Assembly: GCA_964560875.1 (NCBI GenBank)
Contig: CAZLMW010000051.1
Coordinates: 1-53,650, forward strand
Source: CAZLMW01 sp964560875
GTDB lineage: Bacteria; Myxococcota_A; UBA9042
Length of the DNA stretch: 53,650 bases
Direction of reading: 5' to 3'
The position numbers and the translations under genes were made by a program. The first letter of the stretch is position 1; each line of letters starts with the position of its first letter. This document shows positions 30,088 to 38,454 of this stretch, one piece after another. Under the pieces are notes generated by a model. It saw nothing but the letters and a program-made list of their open reading frames with translations, was not told the origin of the DNA and searched no databases.

Positions 30088-31079
30088 GGTCGGCGAACCT
30101 GCGCCGGATTTGCAGCCGCTGGTGCAGCCTCGAGGGCACACCGCGTCGTCCCACCGTGTTTCGCAGCCCGAAGGTGCAGGGAACCGACACGACACGAGTC
30201 CAACGCGTCGTGACAGCGCGGTGCGAACGCACATCCATCCGCAAGCTCGTGGGGTTCGGGCACGGTACCGGCGATGGTGGTCAGCCTCTCTCCGCGTCGC
30301 TGCGCGGCCGGTCGGCTGGCGAGGAGCGCCCGGGTGTAGGGATGCGCGGCCGTGTTGAACAGGTCCTCGACGGACCCGAACTCGACGACTTCCCCGGCGT
30401 ACATCACCCCGACATGACTAGCGATCTCGGCCACCACGCCAAGATCGTGGGAGATGAGCAGGATCGCCATGCCGTGGTCGCGGTTGATCGCGGCCAACAA
30501 CTGCAGCACCTGGGCCTGGATGGTGACGTCGAGCGCGGTGGTTGGCTCGTCGGCGACCAGCAGCTTCGGGCGAGCCAGCAGCGCCATGGCGATCATGACG
30601 CGCTGACGCATGCCGCCCGACAATTCGTGGGGGTAGCTGCGCAGTCGAGCCTGCGGTTCGGCGATTCCAACATCGGCCAGCGCGCGCGCCATCTCCCGTG
30701 CCGCGACCGCATTGTCACGTTCATCGAACGCTTCCCGCAGCTGGGTTCCGATGCGCAAATAGGGATTCAGCGCGCTCATCGGATCCTGGAAGACCATCGA
30801 CGCAACGCCGCGCCGCCGGGCTCGCCGTGACACGTCCAGCAGGTCGCGGCCATCAAGTCGCAAAGCTGCCCCGGTGACTGCCGCCCCGTCGGGAAGCAGC
30901 CCCATCACGGCCCGCGCCACCATCGTTTTACCGCTGCCGCTTTCCCCGACCAGGCCAACGATTTGGCCCGGCTGGATGCGCAAAGTCGCGCCGCGAACCA
31001 CGGCCACCCGGCGCTTGACCGGGCCGAGCTCGACACGGACGCAATCTGCGTTCAGCAGCGGTGGTGGCTGCAGGCTCAC
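30084..31079 (-). CDS. Oligopeptide/dipeptide ABC transporter ATP-binding protein, DppD/OppD type
   Basis: 331 aa. Walker A GLVGESGSGKTMVARAV, signature LSGGMRQRVMIAMALL, Walker B LLVADEPTTALD and LLISHDLGVV. The C-terminal GCAFAPRCHDALDSC is the DppD-type Cys motif. It starts with GTG 31079, whose codon overlaps the stop of the upstream lipoprotein gene (GTGA). DppD and DppF normally form the heterodimeric motor of peptide or nickel importers. It belongs to the coupled unit pdxA - lipoprotein - dppD-like - dppF-like. Confidence 0.9.
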   Translation of the reverse strand: MSLQPPPLLNADCVRVELGPVKRRVAVVRGATLRIQPGQIVGLVGESGSGKTMVARAVMGLLPDGAAVTGAALRLDGRDLLDVSRRARRRGVASMVFQDPMSALNPYLRIGTQLREAFDERDNAVAAREMARALADVGIAEPQARLRSYPHELSGGMRQRVMIAMALLARPKLLVADEPTTALDVTIQAQVLQLLAAINRDHGMAILLISHDLGVVAEIASHVGVMYAGEVVEFGSVEDLFNTAAHPYTRALLASRPAAQRRGERLTTIAGTVPEPHELADGCAFAPRCHDALDSCRVGSLHLRAAKHGGTTRCALEAAPAAANPAQVRRP

Positions 31080-32305
31080 GGCGCTGGCGGCGGTCCGCCG
31101 ACATGGGGCGGGACGATGCCCGGCGCCGATTCAATCGTGCCCGGGGGACGCACCGGGATCCGCAACAGGTCATGCGGAATCGGTCCCGGCGGGTTCAGCG
31201 AGGCGCGCGGATCGGTCAGACTGCCACCGAGGGATTTCAGGACCGCGTGCGGCTCCACCACCTGTGGATCGACGATCGGTGGCGGCTGGGGCGTTGGTGC
31301 CTCCGCCTCGGGCAGGGCGGCGACACGTACGGCTTCGAAGCGCCGGCGCCTCTGCTTGCAGACCGCCCGTGTCGAACCTGTCCCACAACGATCGCGCAAC
31401 ATGTCCACGGTCCCGATGGCGTCGACCCATGGTGTGTTGGCCGCGAAAGCCGCCGTGATTGTGCGCACCGTTGGGTAGACGCGCCCGATGCGGTCCGCCC
31501 AACGCGTCACAGCGGTCTTTCGATCCCCGTGCAGACGTGCGCGCTGATCGTCGCCCGCCTTGTCAGAACGCCGCAACACCGCCTCGCTGCCGTCATCGCG
31601 CACGTTGAGGTCGATGGCGACCACATGTTCGGGCAGCCCCCTGGCGTCCGGGGCCCGTGCGTGACGCCCCGGCTCTTCGCCAGACACCGTCTGGGCGGCG
31701 GCGATCACCACCCCGCCCTGGCCGTTGACGCCGGCGAGCACCGGTCGCGCACCCGCGCTCCGTAACGCAGCTATGGCTTGTCCAAGTGCCGATACAGTGA
31801 TGCGCCGATCTGCGATGACAGCGACCGCCCGGTCCTTCAAGACGCGCGCGGCCTTGGCGACCGAGCGAATCTGCATGGCGCCGTCAACAGCCTCGAGCTC
31901 GCCCGGTTCGATGTCGATCCGCACGTCAGCCACCGGTCCAGTCGCATCCGACGGGCCGCAGGGACGCCCAGCCTTGAGACAGCGCGTCTTCGCGACGACC
32001 TTGCCACCGAGCCGCACGGACTTGCGCCCGATGAAGAGCGCCGCAAATGGCTTGCTACCAAACACATCGACAACCGCCTCGCTGTGGCTGCGCGGCGAAT
32101 CCAGCGCGTGGTCCTTTTGCAGTCGATCCGCTGCGGCGAGCTCGGGTTGGGGCGAGGCCTTATTGGCGGCCTGTTCTTTCGCCGGACCTTCGGCGGACTG
32201 TTCTTGGGCGGCCTGGGGAGCCGTCTCTTTCTTGCCGCAGGCGATCATCGATGTTGATATAACAACTCCGATGACAATATATTGACGCGTTGAGCTACGC
32301 AGCAT
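31076..32305 (-). CDS. Lipoprotein with possible ExbD-like periplasmic domain
   Basis: 409 aa. Lipobox SMIAC (Cys23), then a Gln/Ala/Glu-rich linker to about residue 70. The middle part includes RAVAVIADRRITVSALGQAI and LRSAGARPVLAGVNGQGGVV, similar in pattern to the periplasmic domain of ExbD/TolR proteins, though without their N-terminal helix. The final 80 residues are Pro-rich (PEAEAPTPQPPPIVDP). ATG 32305 has GGAG 7 nt upstream. It overlaps pdxA by 11 bp and dppD-like by 4 bp. It is not a normal substrate-binding protein. Function unknown. Confidence 0.7.
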   Translation of the reverse strand: MLRSSTRQYIVIGVVISTSMIACGKKETAPQAAQEQSAEGPAKEQAANKASPQPELAAADRLQKDHALDSPRSHSEAVVDVFGSKPFAALFIGRKSVRLGGKVVAKTRCLKAGRPCGPSDATGPVADVRIDIEPGELEAVDGAMQIRSVAKAARVLKDRAVAVIADRRITVSALGQAIAALRSAGARPVLAGVNGQGGVVIAAAQTVSGEEPGRHARAPDARGLPEHVVAIDLNVRDDGSEAVLRRSDKAGDDQRARLHGDRKTAVTRWADRIGRVYPTVRTITAAFAANTPWVDAIGTVDMLRDRCGTGSTRAVCKQRRRRFEAVRVAALPEAEAPTPQPPPIVDPQVVEPHAVLKSLGGSLTDPRASLNPPGPIPHDLLRIPVRPPGTIESAPGIVPPHVGGPPPAP

Positions 32306-33320
32306 GGCCGCGCTCCTGTCGATTCGCTTGTGCCCGACTGCTTGCGAGGGCGATGGCAACGGCCCGGCTCACAGCGTGACGGGCGCTTGTCGCGTCGGCG
32401 ATCCCACGCCCCGCGATTTCGTAGGCCGTCCCATGATCGGGCGACATGCGCGGCACCGGCAGCCCGCACGTAAAATTGATCGCGTCGCGGGCGTGCACGG
32501 TCTTGAGCGGACCAAGCCCCTGGTCGTGATACATGCACACCACGACGTCCCACGCTCCCGCCAACGCGTCGCCGAACACGGCGTCGGCCGAGATCGGTCC
32601 GGATGCATCGACGCCGGCCTCTCGCAGTGCGGCGACTGCGGGGGCGATGATCCGGGCCTCTTCATCACCGACACGCCCACCCTCACCGGCATGGGGGTTG
32701 AGCCCACAAACGGCGATTCGCGGCGCCGCGATCCCGAAATGAGCCTGCAGGTCATCGTTTGCCGCGGTCGTGGTCGAGACGATCATCGGAGTGGTTAGCG
32801 TCGCCGCGACATCGGCGATCGCGATATGGGTGGTGACCGGCACCACGCGCAGCTTCGGCCCCGCGAGCATCATCGCAAAAGCATCGGCGCCGTGGCGTCC
32901 TGCGACGTATTCGGTCTGTCCGGGCGGACGCTCAACTTCACCGTCGAAGATGCCCTTGGGTACCGGCCCGGTTACGATCGCGTGCACTTGTGCGCCGACA
33001 GCGAGGTCAACCAGGCCTTTGAGCGCCGCGAAAGCTCGGGCTCTTGAACGTTGCGTGGACTGACCAGCGGCCACCAGCGGCTCTTCGGGACCATCGTCGG
33101 CCTCGACGACGCGCACGCCAACGCCCCGATGTCGGTCGGCAACCTGCTCGCTTGCCCATTGTCCCAGGCCTCGACCAACGACGATGATCACGTCGCAGTC
33201 AGCCCGCACGGCCTCGTCCAACGCCGCCAGCATCACTTCGGGGCCGATCGAGGACTCCTCGCCGAGGGTCAATCCGATCGTGGGGCGCGCGAGGCGGCCG
33301 GTCGACAGTGGCACGTTCAC
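32295..33320 (-). CDS. pdxA: 4-hydroxythreonine-4-phosphate dehydrogenase PdxA
   Basis: 341 aa from GTG 33320 (E. coli PdxA about 329). It oxidises 4-phosphohydroxy-L-threonine in the DXP-dependent pyridoxal-phosphate pathway. Visible family segments: TIGLTLGEESSIGPEV, AIVTGPVPKGIF, VPVTTHIAIADVAA, CGLNPHAGEGGRVGDEE, CMYHDQGLGPLKTVH (metal-binding His region) and MSPDHGTAYEIAG. GGGAG precedes the start closely, and GTG 33314 is an alternative. It is the first gene of a coupled unit with a lipoprotein and two Dpp-type ATPases; no pdxJ is visible, and ksgA, often next to pdxA, is absent. Confidence 0.92.
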   Translation of the reverse strand: MNVPLSTGRLARPTIGLTLGEESSIGPEVMLAALDEAVRADCDVIIVVGRGLGQWASEQVADRHRGVGVRVVEADDGPEEPLVAAGQSTQRSRARAFAALKGLVDLAVGAQVHAIVTGPVPKGIFDGEVERPPGQTEYVAGRHGADAFAMMLAGPKLRVVPVTTHIAIADVAATLTTPMIVSTTTAANDDLQAHFGIAAPRIAVCGLNPHAGEGGRVGDEEARIIAPAVAALREAGVDASGPISADAVFGDALAGAWDVVVCMYHDQGLGPLKTVHARDAINFTCGLPVPRMSPDHGTAYEIAGRGIADATSARHAVSRAVAIALASSRAQANRQERGHAA

Positions 33321-33385
33321 ACGCGCTCCCTGGGGGGTGGATGGTGGCGTCGCCCGTCGGGCTTCAGGCCAGCGAATACGCTTTC

Positions 33386-33413
33386 TTGCCCGGCCTTGCG
33401 GCGATGCTAGCAT
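33386..33413 (+). promoter_or_regulatory. Candidate promoter for the small lipoprotein gene
   Basis: TTGCCC (33386-33391), 16-bp spacer, TAGCAT (33408-33413), about 60 bp upstream of ATG 33473. The match is moderate. Confidence 0.35.
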
Positions 33414-33472
33414 GTCCGGCGACGGTGTGGAGCCATGCAAGCCCGCTCTCGCCAATGTTGTGGAGGCCCTTG

Positions 33473-33676
33473 ATGCACACATCCTTTGCCGCTCGCGTGC
33501 GCATGGTGCTTGTCAGTCTCCTCGCTGCGACGCTGCTCGCCGGATGCTTCCCCGGCCAATTCCCGATCCCGCCGGATCGCTCCGCTCCGCCCAAACCCGC
33601 CAAGAAGGCCACCGGTTCAAACGGTCCGTACTTCCATGGTGGCCAAGCGCCGCTCATCAATGACGCGGTCGACTGA
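33473..33676 (+). CDS. Small lipoprotein, 67 aa
   Basis: Basic N-terminus, hydrophobic stretch and lipobox LLAGC (Cys25). The mature chain is only about 43 residues, Pro/Lys-rich and without a fold I recognise. GGAGG lies 6-7 nt before ATG 33473. The last 17 bp overlap the next gene, so the pair is probably cotranscribed and coupled. Possibly an anchor or companion of the peptidase. Confidence 0.7.
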   Translation: MHTSFAARVRMVLVSLLAATLLAGCFPGQFPIPPDRSAPPKPAKKATGSNGPYFHGGQAPLINDAVD

Positions 33677-34376
33677 TCGCGCTGCTGCCGGCCTCGAGTT
33701 GATCCTCGCCCCGGACCTCGATCCGGCCGTCGCCGAGATCTGTGTTCATGAGCGCCACGCGATGGGGCACGCCCTGTCGCGCTGGGGCCGATTCCTCCGG
33801 CCGGTCACCGTTCGCACCACCGAAGACCGCAGCGCGCTGCGTCATGCCGCCAAGGCCACATCGGCTGTGCTGCTGTGCGGGCTGGCAGACCTGGATTCCG
33901 TGACACTGCTCGCGCCTCACAGGTGGCTTTCCGCGCCCGCTCACCACGATTTGCGCGACGTCCTCGTGCACGAGCTCGCCCACGTGTTGCTCTTTCAACG
34001 CTGCACGCCCGCCGACCGGTCGACCTATGCGGTCTTACCGATGTGGATGCGCGAGGGCCAGGCGTCATTCGCCGCCGAAGGGCCGCCATCGCCCAACCTT
34101 CGCCGCACCGTGGCTGGCTATACGAACCTGGCCGCGCTCGTCGCCGCAAATGCGACCGCGCTCGCCGCCCATGGGGCCGCCTGTTACACGGTCGCGACCC
34201 TGGTGTTCGCCGGGTGGCTGGAGTGTTTTGGAGACCGCCGTCTCGCGGCGTTGTGTGGCCAAATGCGCCGCGGGCTGAGCTTCAACCAGGCGCACCAACG
34301 CGCTTGCGGCGTGGATGTCGCGTCCTTTGAAGCGTCGTGGGTGGCGTCTGTGATCGCTGAGTCGAAGACCCGCTGA
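33660..34376 (+). CDS. Putative zinc metallopeptidase (HExxH, gluzincin-like)
   Basis: 238 aa. VLVHELAHVLLF (about 101-112) holds the HExxH zinc/catalytic motif. MREGQASFAAEG about 25 residues later supplies a Glu in the position of the third zinc ligand in gluzincins of the peptidase-MA type. There is no signal peptide, so it would be cytoplasmic unless exported another way. ATG 33660 lies inside the preceding lipoprotein gene, and the frame is open further upstream without domain content. It converges on frr. Substrate unknown. Confidence 0.75.
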   Translation: MTRSTDRAAAGLELILAPDLDPAVAEICVHERHAMGHALSRWGRFLRPVTVRTTEDRSALRHAAKATSAVLLCGLADLDSVTLLAPHRWLSAPAHHDLRDVLVHELAHVLLFQRCTPADRSTYAVLPMWMREGQASFAAEGPPSPNLRRTVAGYTNLAALVAANATALAAHGAACYTVATLVFAGWLECFGDRRLAALCGQMRRGLSFNQAHQRACGVDVASFEASWVASVIAESKTR

Positions 34377-34427
34377 AGACGGCTTCGTCCCTGTTGCCCT
34401 ATCGGTCGGGCTGACCAGGACCGCGGG

Positions 34428-34979
34428 CTACGGGCCCTTGAGGATCTCGGCCTCTTTGTCGGAGGCGATGTCATCGACCCCCTTGGTGGCCTTGTCGACC
34501 AGGTCTTGCAGGCTCTTCTTGGCGCGGCGGATGTCGTCTTCAGACATGTCGTCGATCGCGTCCAACATATCGAGGGCGTCACGGCGACCGTTGCGGCACG
34601 AGACCTTCGCGGCTTCGGCTTCACGGCGCAGGATCTTGGTCAGCTCCTTGCGTCGTTCACGGGTGAGCGCCGGAATCGGAACGAGCACCGCGTCGCCGCG
34701 GTTGTTGGGCGTAATACCGAGGTCGGACGTCATGATCGCTTTTTCGATCGCCGCGGTCATGTTCCGTTCCCACGGCTTCACAGCGAGCAGTCGGGGGTCC
34801 ACCACCTGGATCGATGCGACCTGTGACAGCGGCGTCGAGCTGCCGTAGTAGTCCACGCGAATCGAGTCGAGGATGGCCGGATTGGCGCGCCCGGTTCGCA
34901 GCTTGGCGGCCTCGCGCCGGAACGCTTCGATCGCTTTGTCGAAGTGGTCTTGGGCTTCGGCCAGGGTCTCGTCGATCAT
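34428..34979 (-). CDS. frr: Ribosome recycling factor
   Basis: 183 aa, standard length. RRF with EF-G splits post-termination ribosomes. The three-helix bundle and inserted beta domain are readable: FRREAAKLRTGRANPAILD, VDYYGSSTPLSQVASIQVVD, IEKAIMTSDLGITPNNRGD and the C-terminal helix. GGAGGA precedes ATG 34977-34979. It is last in the minus-strand order rpsB-tsf-pyrH-frr, the usual bacterial arrangement, and lies 15 bp downstream of pyrH. Confidence 0.97.
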   Translation of the reverse strand: MIDETLAEAQDHFDKAIEAFRREAAKLRTGRANPAILDSIRVDYYGSSTPLSQVASIQVVDPRLLAVKPWERNMTAAIEKAIMTSDLGITPNNRGDAVLVPIPALTRERRKELTKILRREAEAAKVSCRNGRRDALDMLDAIDDMSEDDIRRAKKSLQDLVDKATKGVDDIASDKEAEILKGP

Positions 34980-34994
34980 GGGGTCCTCCAGCGA

Positions 34995-35711
34995 TCAGCC
35001 TTCCGCAGTCACCACGGTGCCGACATCTTCGCCGCGCACGACGCGGACGATGTTGCCGGGTTTGTTCAGGTTGAAGACCACGATGGGCAAATCCGTGTCC
35101 ATGCACAAGGACAATGCGGTCGCGTCCATCACTTTGAGCCGGCGGCTGAGCGCTTCGTGCTGGGTGACACGCGGCAGGAGCTCGGCGGTTGCGTCCAGGT
35201 TTGGATCGGCCGTGTAGACGCCGTCGACCTTGGTGGCCTTGAGGATCACGTCCGCGTTGATTTCGTTTGCGCGCAACGCGGCGGCTGTGTCGGTCGTGAA
35301 ATAGGGGTTGCCGGTGCCGCCGCCAAAGATGAGCACGCGGCGTTTTTCCAGGTGGCGCATGGCGCGACGACGAATGTAGGGCTCGGCGATTTGCCGCATC
35401 GTGATCGCGCTGATGACGCGGGTGTCGACTTCGATGTTCTCAAGGGCGTCCTGGATCGCGAGGGCGTTCATGACCGTCGCGAGCATGCCCATGTAATCGG
35501 CGCTTGCGCGGTCCATGCCACCGGCGGCGCCGGCCATTCCGCGGAAGATATTGCCGCCACCGACAACCACCGCGAGCTCGACCCCGAGCTCCACGACGGC
35601 CTTCATTTCGGCTGCGATGCGCGAGAGCGTGTCGACGTCGATTCCGTACCCGCTCTCACCAGCGAGCGCTTCACCGCTGAGCTTGAGCAGCACTCGGCCG
35701 AACTTCGCCAT
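34995..35711 (-). CDS. pyrH: UMP kinase
   Basis: 238 aa. Phosphorylates UMP to UDP with ATP; amino-acid-kinase fold. Motifs: LLKLSGEALAG at the N-terminus, VVVGGGNIFRG, MDRASADYMGMLATVMN, LIFGGGTGNPYFTTDTAAAL and KVDGVYTADP. ATG 35709-35711 has GGGAG upstream. It is separated from tsf by a strong hairpin at 35763-35810, so pyrH-frr expression may be partly uncoupled from rpsB-tsf. Confidence 0.97.
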   Translation of the reverse strand: MAKFGRVLLKLSGEALAGESGYGIDVDTLSRIAAEMKAVVELGVELAVVVGGGNIFRGMAGAAGGMDRASADYMGMLATVMNALAIQDALENIEVDTRVISAITMRQIAEPYIRRRAMRHLEKRRVLIFGGGTGNPYFTTDTAAALRANEINADVILKATKVDGVYTADPNLDATAELLPRVTQHEALSRRLKVMDATALSLCMDTDLPIVVFNLNKPGNIVRVVRGEDVGTVVTAEG

Positions 35712-35762
35712 GGAGACTCCCGCGGACCGACGGAGGGAAACGGCCCGCGGGTGTGTACAACA

Positions 35763-35810
35763 GAGCCGCCGAGGCAGCAACCGCGGGAATGCGGCGTGCC
35801 TCGGCGGCTC
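35763..35810 (-). terminator. Strong hairpin between tsf and pyrH (terminator or attenuator)
   Basis: GAGCCGCCGAGGCA (35763-35776) pairs perfectly with TGCCTCGGCGGCTC (35797-35810). The 20-nt loop itself contains CCGC/GCGG. On the minus strand it is followed by CTGTTGTAC, not a full U-tract, so termination is probably partial or the structure protects or processes the transcript. Confidence 0.5.
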
Positions 35811-35855
35811 AGCGTTGTATCGACCGCGCCGAAGCACGTTGTTGGGCAGCTTTCG

Positions 35856-36515
35856 CTACGCCTGCGCAGCCATGGCGGCGACTTCTTCGACGAAGTTGTC
35901 GACCTTCTTCTCGATGCCTTCGCCGAGCTCGAAGCGCACGAAGCGGCGAACGACGAGGCGCTCGCCGATCTTGGCGATCTTCTCGTTGAGGACGTCGCGC
36001 ACGGGGCGGTTCTTGTCGTCCTTCACGAACGGCTGGTCGAGCAGGCAGACGTCCTTGTACCAGGCCTTCAGCTTGCCTTCCGCGATGCGCGGGATGATGT
36101 GCTCGGGCTTGCCCATTTCGCGGACCTGCGCCTCGAAGATGTCCTTCTGCTTGGCCGAAACCGCCTCGGGGATCTCGTCGGCGTGCACGTACTGCGGCGA
36201 CATCGCGGCGACCTGCATGCACAGGTCTTTGACGAACTGCTGGAAGTCCTCGTTGCGACCCACGAAGTCGGTCTCGGCGTTGACTTCCATCAGCACACCG
36301 GTGCGGCCGTCGTGGTGGACGTACGCGTCGACGCGGCCCTCGGCGGCGGTGCGGCCGGCCTTCTTGCTGGCGGCGGCGAGCGCGTGCTTCTGCAGCCATT
36401 CGACGGCGTCATCGTGGTTGCCTTCGGTTTCCTTGAGCGCCTTCTTGCACTGGCCCATGGGGGCGCCGGTCTGGTCGCGCAGGGCCTTTACCATCGGTGC
36501 TGTAATCGCTGCCAT
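35856..36515 (-). CDS. tsf: Elongation factor Ts
   Basis: 219 aa, shorter than the E. coli protein (283 aa) but within the family range, with a reduced core. It is the guanine-nucleotide exchange factor for EF-Tu. The N-terminal UBA-like segment VKALRDQTGAPMGQCKKALK and the TDFVGRN motif (in VNAETDFVGRNEDF) are intact; Asp and Phe of TDFV disrupt the Mg2+ site of EF-Tu. GAGAGGAAA precedes ATG 36515. It follows rpsB by 120 bp, which include a short CCGGATG/CATCCGG hairpin (36571-36587) without U-run. Confidence 0.96.
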   Translation of the reverse strand: MAAITAPMVKALRDQTGAPMGQCKKALKETEGNHDDAVEWLQKHALAAASKKAGRTAAEGRVDAYVHHDGRTGVLMEVNAETDFVGRNEDFQQFVKDLCMQVAAMSPQYVHADEIPEAVSAKQKDIFEAQVREMGKPEHIIPRIAEGKLKAWYKDVCLLDQPFVKDDKNRPVRDVLNEKIAKIGERLVVRRFVRFELGEGIEKKVDNFVEEVAAMAAQA

Positions 36516-36635
36516 TTTCCTCTCCTGGCGCGCGTCGCTGCGCGCGTGGCGGGATGTAAGGGGTATGCCGCCGGATGCATCATCCGGTCGGGGTATTTCG
36601 TGCGGGCGGTCTTCGGCTTGCCCGGTGGACCTGAC

Positions 36636-37451
36636 CTAGACGGCGGCCGGGGCCTGCTCGCCGCCTTCGTCTTCCGCCTTGCGCTTGCTGCGCGGCTTGC
36701 GAACAACGTCGACGTCGGTAGCGGCGGTGCCGGCGACACCTTCGAAATCGCGGGCGAACGCGTCGCGGCCCATCTGCGAACCGGCGATGCAAGCGTCGGC
36801 GGCACCGGCGGCGAACAGACGGATGCTGCGCATCGCGTCGTCATTGGCCGGCACGGGGTAGTCGACGAGGTCCGGGTCGCTGTTGGTGTCGATGACGCCG
36901 ATGACCGGAATCTTCAGACGGCGCGCTTCGGCGATGGCGATGTGCTCCTGGCGGGGATCGATGACGAACATCGCGCCGGGCATCTTCGGCATGTGCCGCA
37001 CACCGCCGAGGTTGCGGATCAGCTTGGCGTGGGCCTTGGTGATGTACGCGACTTCTTTCTTCGGCAGACGTGCGGCCATCTCCGGCGCCAGCTTGGTCTC
37101 AAGCTCGCCCATCTTCTCGATCGAGCCGCGGATGGTCTTGAAGTTGGTCAACGTGCCGCCGAGCCAGCGGTGCGCGACGAACGGCATGTTGGCGCGCTCG
37201 GCTTCTTCACGAACGATGTCGCGGGCCTGGCGCTTGGTGGCGACGAAGAGCAGCTGCTCACCGCGGGCCGTGATGCGCGCGATGAAGTCCTGCGCTTCGC
37301 GGAAGAGGCGCGCGGTCTTGCCGAGGTTGATGATGTACACGCCCTGGCGCTGGCCGTAGATGTACGGGCGCATCTTGGGGTTCCACCGGCGGGTCTGGTG
37401 CCCGAAGTGGGCCCCGGCTTCGAGCATCTGGCGAACAGTAACGCGTTCCAT
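36636..37451 (-). CDS. rpsB: 30S ribosomal protein S2
   Basis: 271 aa. S2 binds the 30S head-body junction next to S1. The family start MERVTVRQMLEAGAHFGHQT and the segments RWNPKMRPYIYGQRQGVYII, HRWLGGTLTNFKTI and DTNSDPDLVDYPVPANDDA are present. The C-terminal tail is a charged extension ending in KRKAEDEGGEQAPAAV. GGAGAAG lies upstream of ATG 37449-37451. The 202-bp leader (37452-37653) has a TTGACA-like box on the minus strand (37536-37541) but no well-spaced -10. Confidence 0.98.
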   Translation of the reverse strand: MERVTVRQMLEAGAHFGHQTRRWNPKMRPYIYGQRQGVYIINLGKTARLFREAQDFIARITARGEQLLFVATKRQARDIVREEAERANMPFVAHRWLGGTLTNFKTIRGSIEKMGELETKLAPEMAARLPKKEVAYITKAHAKLIRNLGGVRHMPKMPGAMFVIDPRQEHIAIAEARRLKIPVIGVIDTNSDPDLVDYPVPANDDAMRSIRLFAAGAADACIAGSQMGRDAFARDFEGVAGTAATDVDVVRKPRSKRKAEDEGGEQAPAAV

Positions 37452-37653
37452 GGCTTCTCCTGTCTCCGTTTTCGGTCACCCCGCTTAACCGGCTTGAAGC
37501 CAGCACGGAGTCGGCACGAGTAATGCCGCGGGGTGTGTCAACATTGATACTGCGCGGGTCGGGGCGTGGCGCCTTTATGACCGTTGCGACTTTCCCGGCG
37601 CGCTTTGCCGAATGGTCGGCAGCACGGGCAGCGGGCGGCCGCTAGTACCAGCA

Positions 37654-38439
37654 TCATCGGCGATCTGCAAGGAAGAACTGCTTTTGCATACCGCGAAGGC
37701 TGCGCGGCGCGCTCGGTAAAATCTCCGCCACCTGGGCTCCGATCGCGAACTCGAGGTCGCCAGCCGACTCGCCGCGAATCGCTTCGATGATCGCCGCGTC
37801 ACCGATTTGCGTAGCGAGCGCGTCCGCAGCCGCGAGCAACGTCGGGCTCACGTTCAGCGCTGCCGGGGACGCGCATGACCGGCATACGGGTCCACCGGTT
37901 GCCGGGGTCCAGCGCGCGCCCTCGGACGTCGGCTCACCGCAGTCGACACACGTCGTCGGATCAGCCAACGCGCCGGCAGCAGCGAGCCAGCTGATGTCGA
38001 GGGCCAGCTTGGTCCAAGGCAGGATCCTCGGTGCGTCGATGTTGATCCCGTCGACCGCCACGAGCGCGCTGCCGAGCCACGCGTGCAGGTGGGCGTCGGC
38101 GTGTTCGGGCTGCGCGGCGGCGACGGCCAGCTCGGCTGCATACGACGCGAGCGCGAGTTGCTCGTAGCTGACACCGGTCCGGAGCAACGCCGCTCGCGGC
38201 TCGAACGCCTTGAGCGACGGCATCGATCCGCGGCTTCTTCCAAGCGTCGCGGTACCCATTGCAAACGGCTGCAGGCGTCCCCCAAAGCGCTTGGATGACT
38301 TGCGCGCCGAGCGGGCGAACGTGTCGATGCGGCCCCGGTCAGGCGCCAGAAAGACGGCGATGAGGTCGGCATCCCGCAATGGCTGCAGGCGCACGATGAT
38401 CGCGTCTTGGAGGGTGTCGGGTTCCGTTGTCGGCTTCAA
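37654..38439 (-). CDS. recO: DNA repair protein RecO
   Basis: 261 aa from TTG 38437-38439. RecO with RecR loads RecA on SSB-coated DNA. The N-terminal OB-fold (DAIIVRLQPLRDADLIAVFL) is followed by the helical domain. Four Cys in CVDC and CRSC (about residues 160-190) form the zinc finger found in many RecO proteins. The start codon is TTG because no ATG precedes the conserved core; its ribosome binding site is weak. It follows the RodZ-like gene by 15 bp and is probably cotranscribed with it. Confidence 0.9.
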   Translation of the reverse strand: MKPTTEPDTLQDAIIVRLQPLRDADLIAVFLAPDRGRIDTFARSARKSSKRFGGRLQPFAMGTATLGRSRGSMPSLKAFEPRAALLRTGVSYEQLALASYAAELAVAAAQPEHADAHLHAWLGSALVAVDGINIDAPRILPWTKLALDISWLAAAGALADPTTCVDCGEPTSEGARWTPATGGPVCRSCASPAALNVSPTLLAAADALATQIGDAAIIEAIRGESAGDLEFAIGAQVAEILPSAPRSLRGMQKQFFLADRR

Positions 38440-38454
38440 GCGCGACCGCCCCGA

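Noticed and set aside
36571..36587. CCGGATG/CATCCGG hairpin between rpsB and tsf as a terminator
   Set aside because: Three-base loop and no U-run; the genes are likely cotranscribed.
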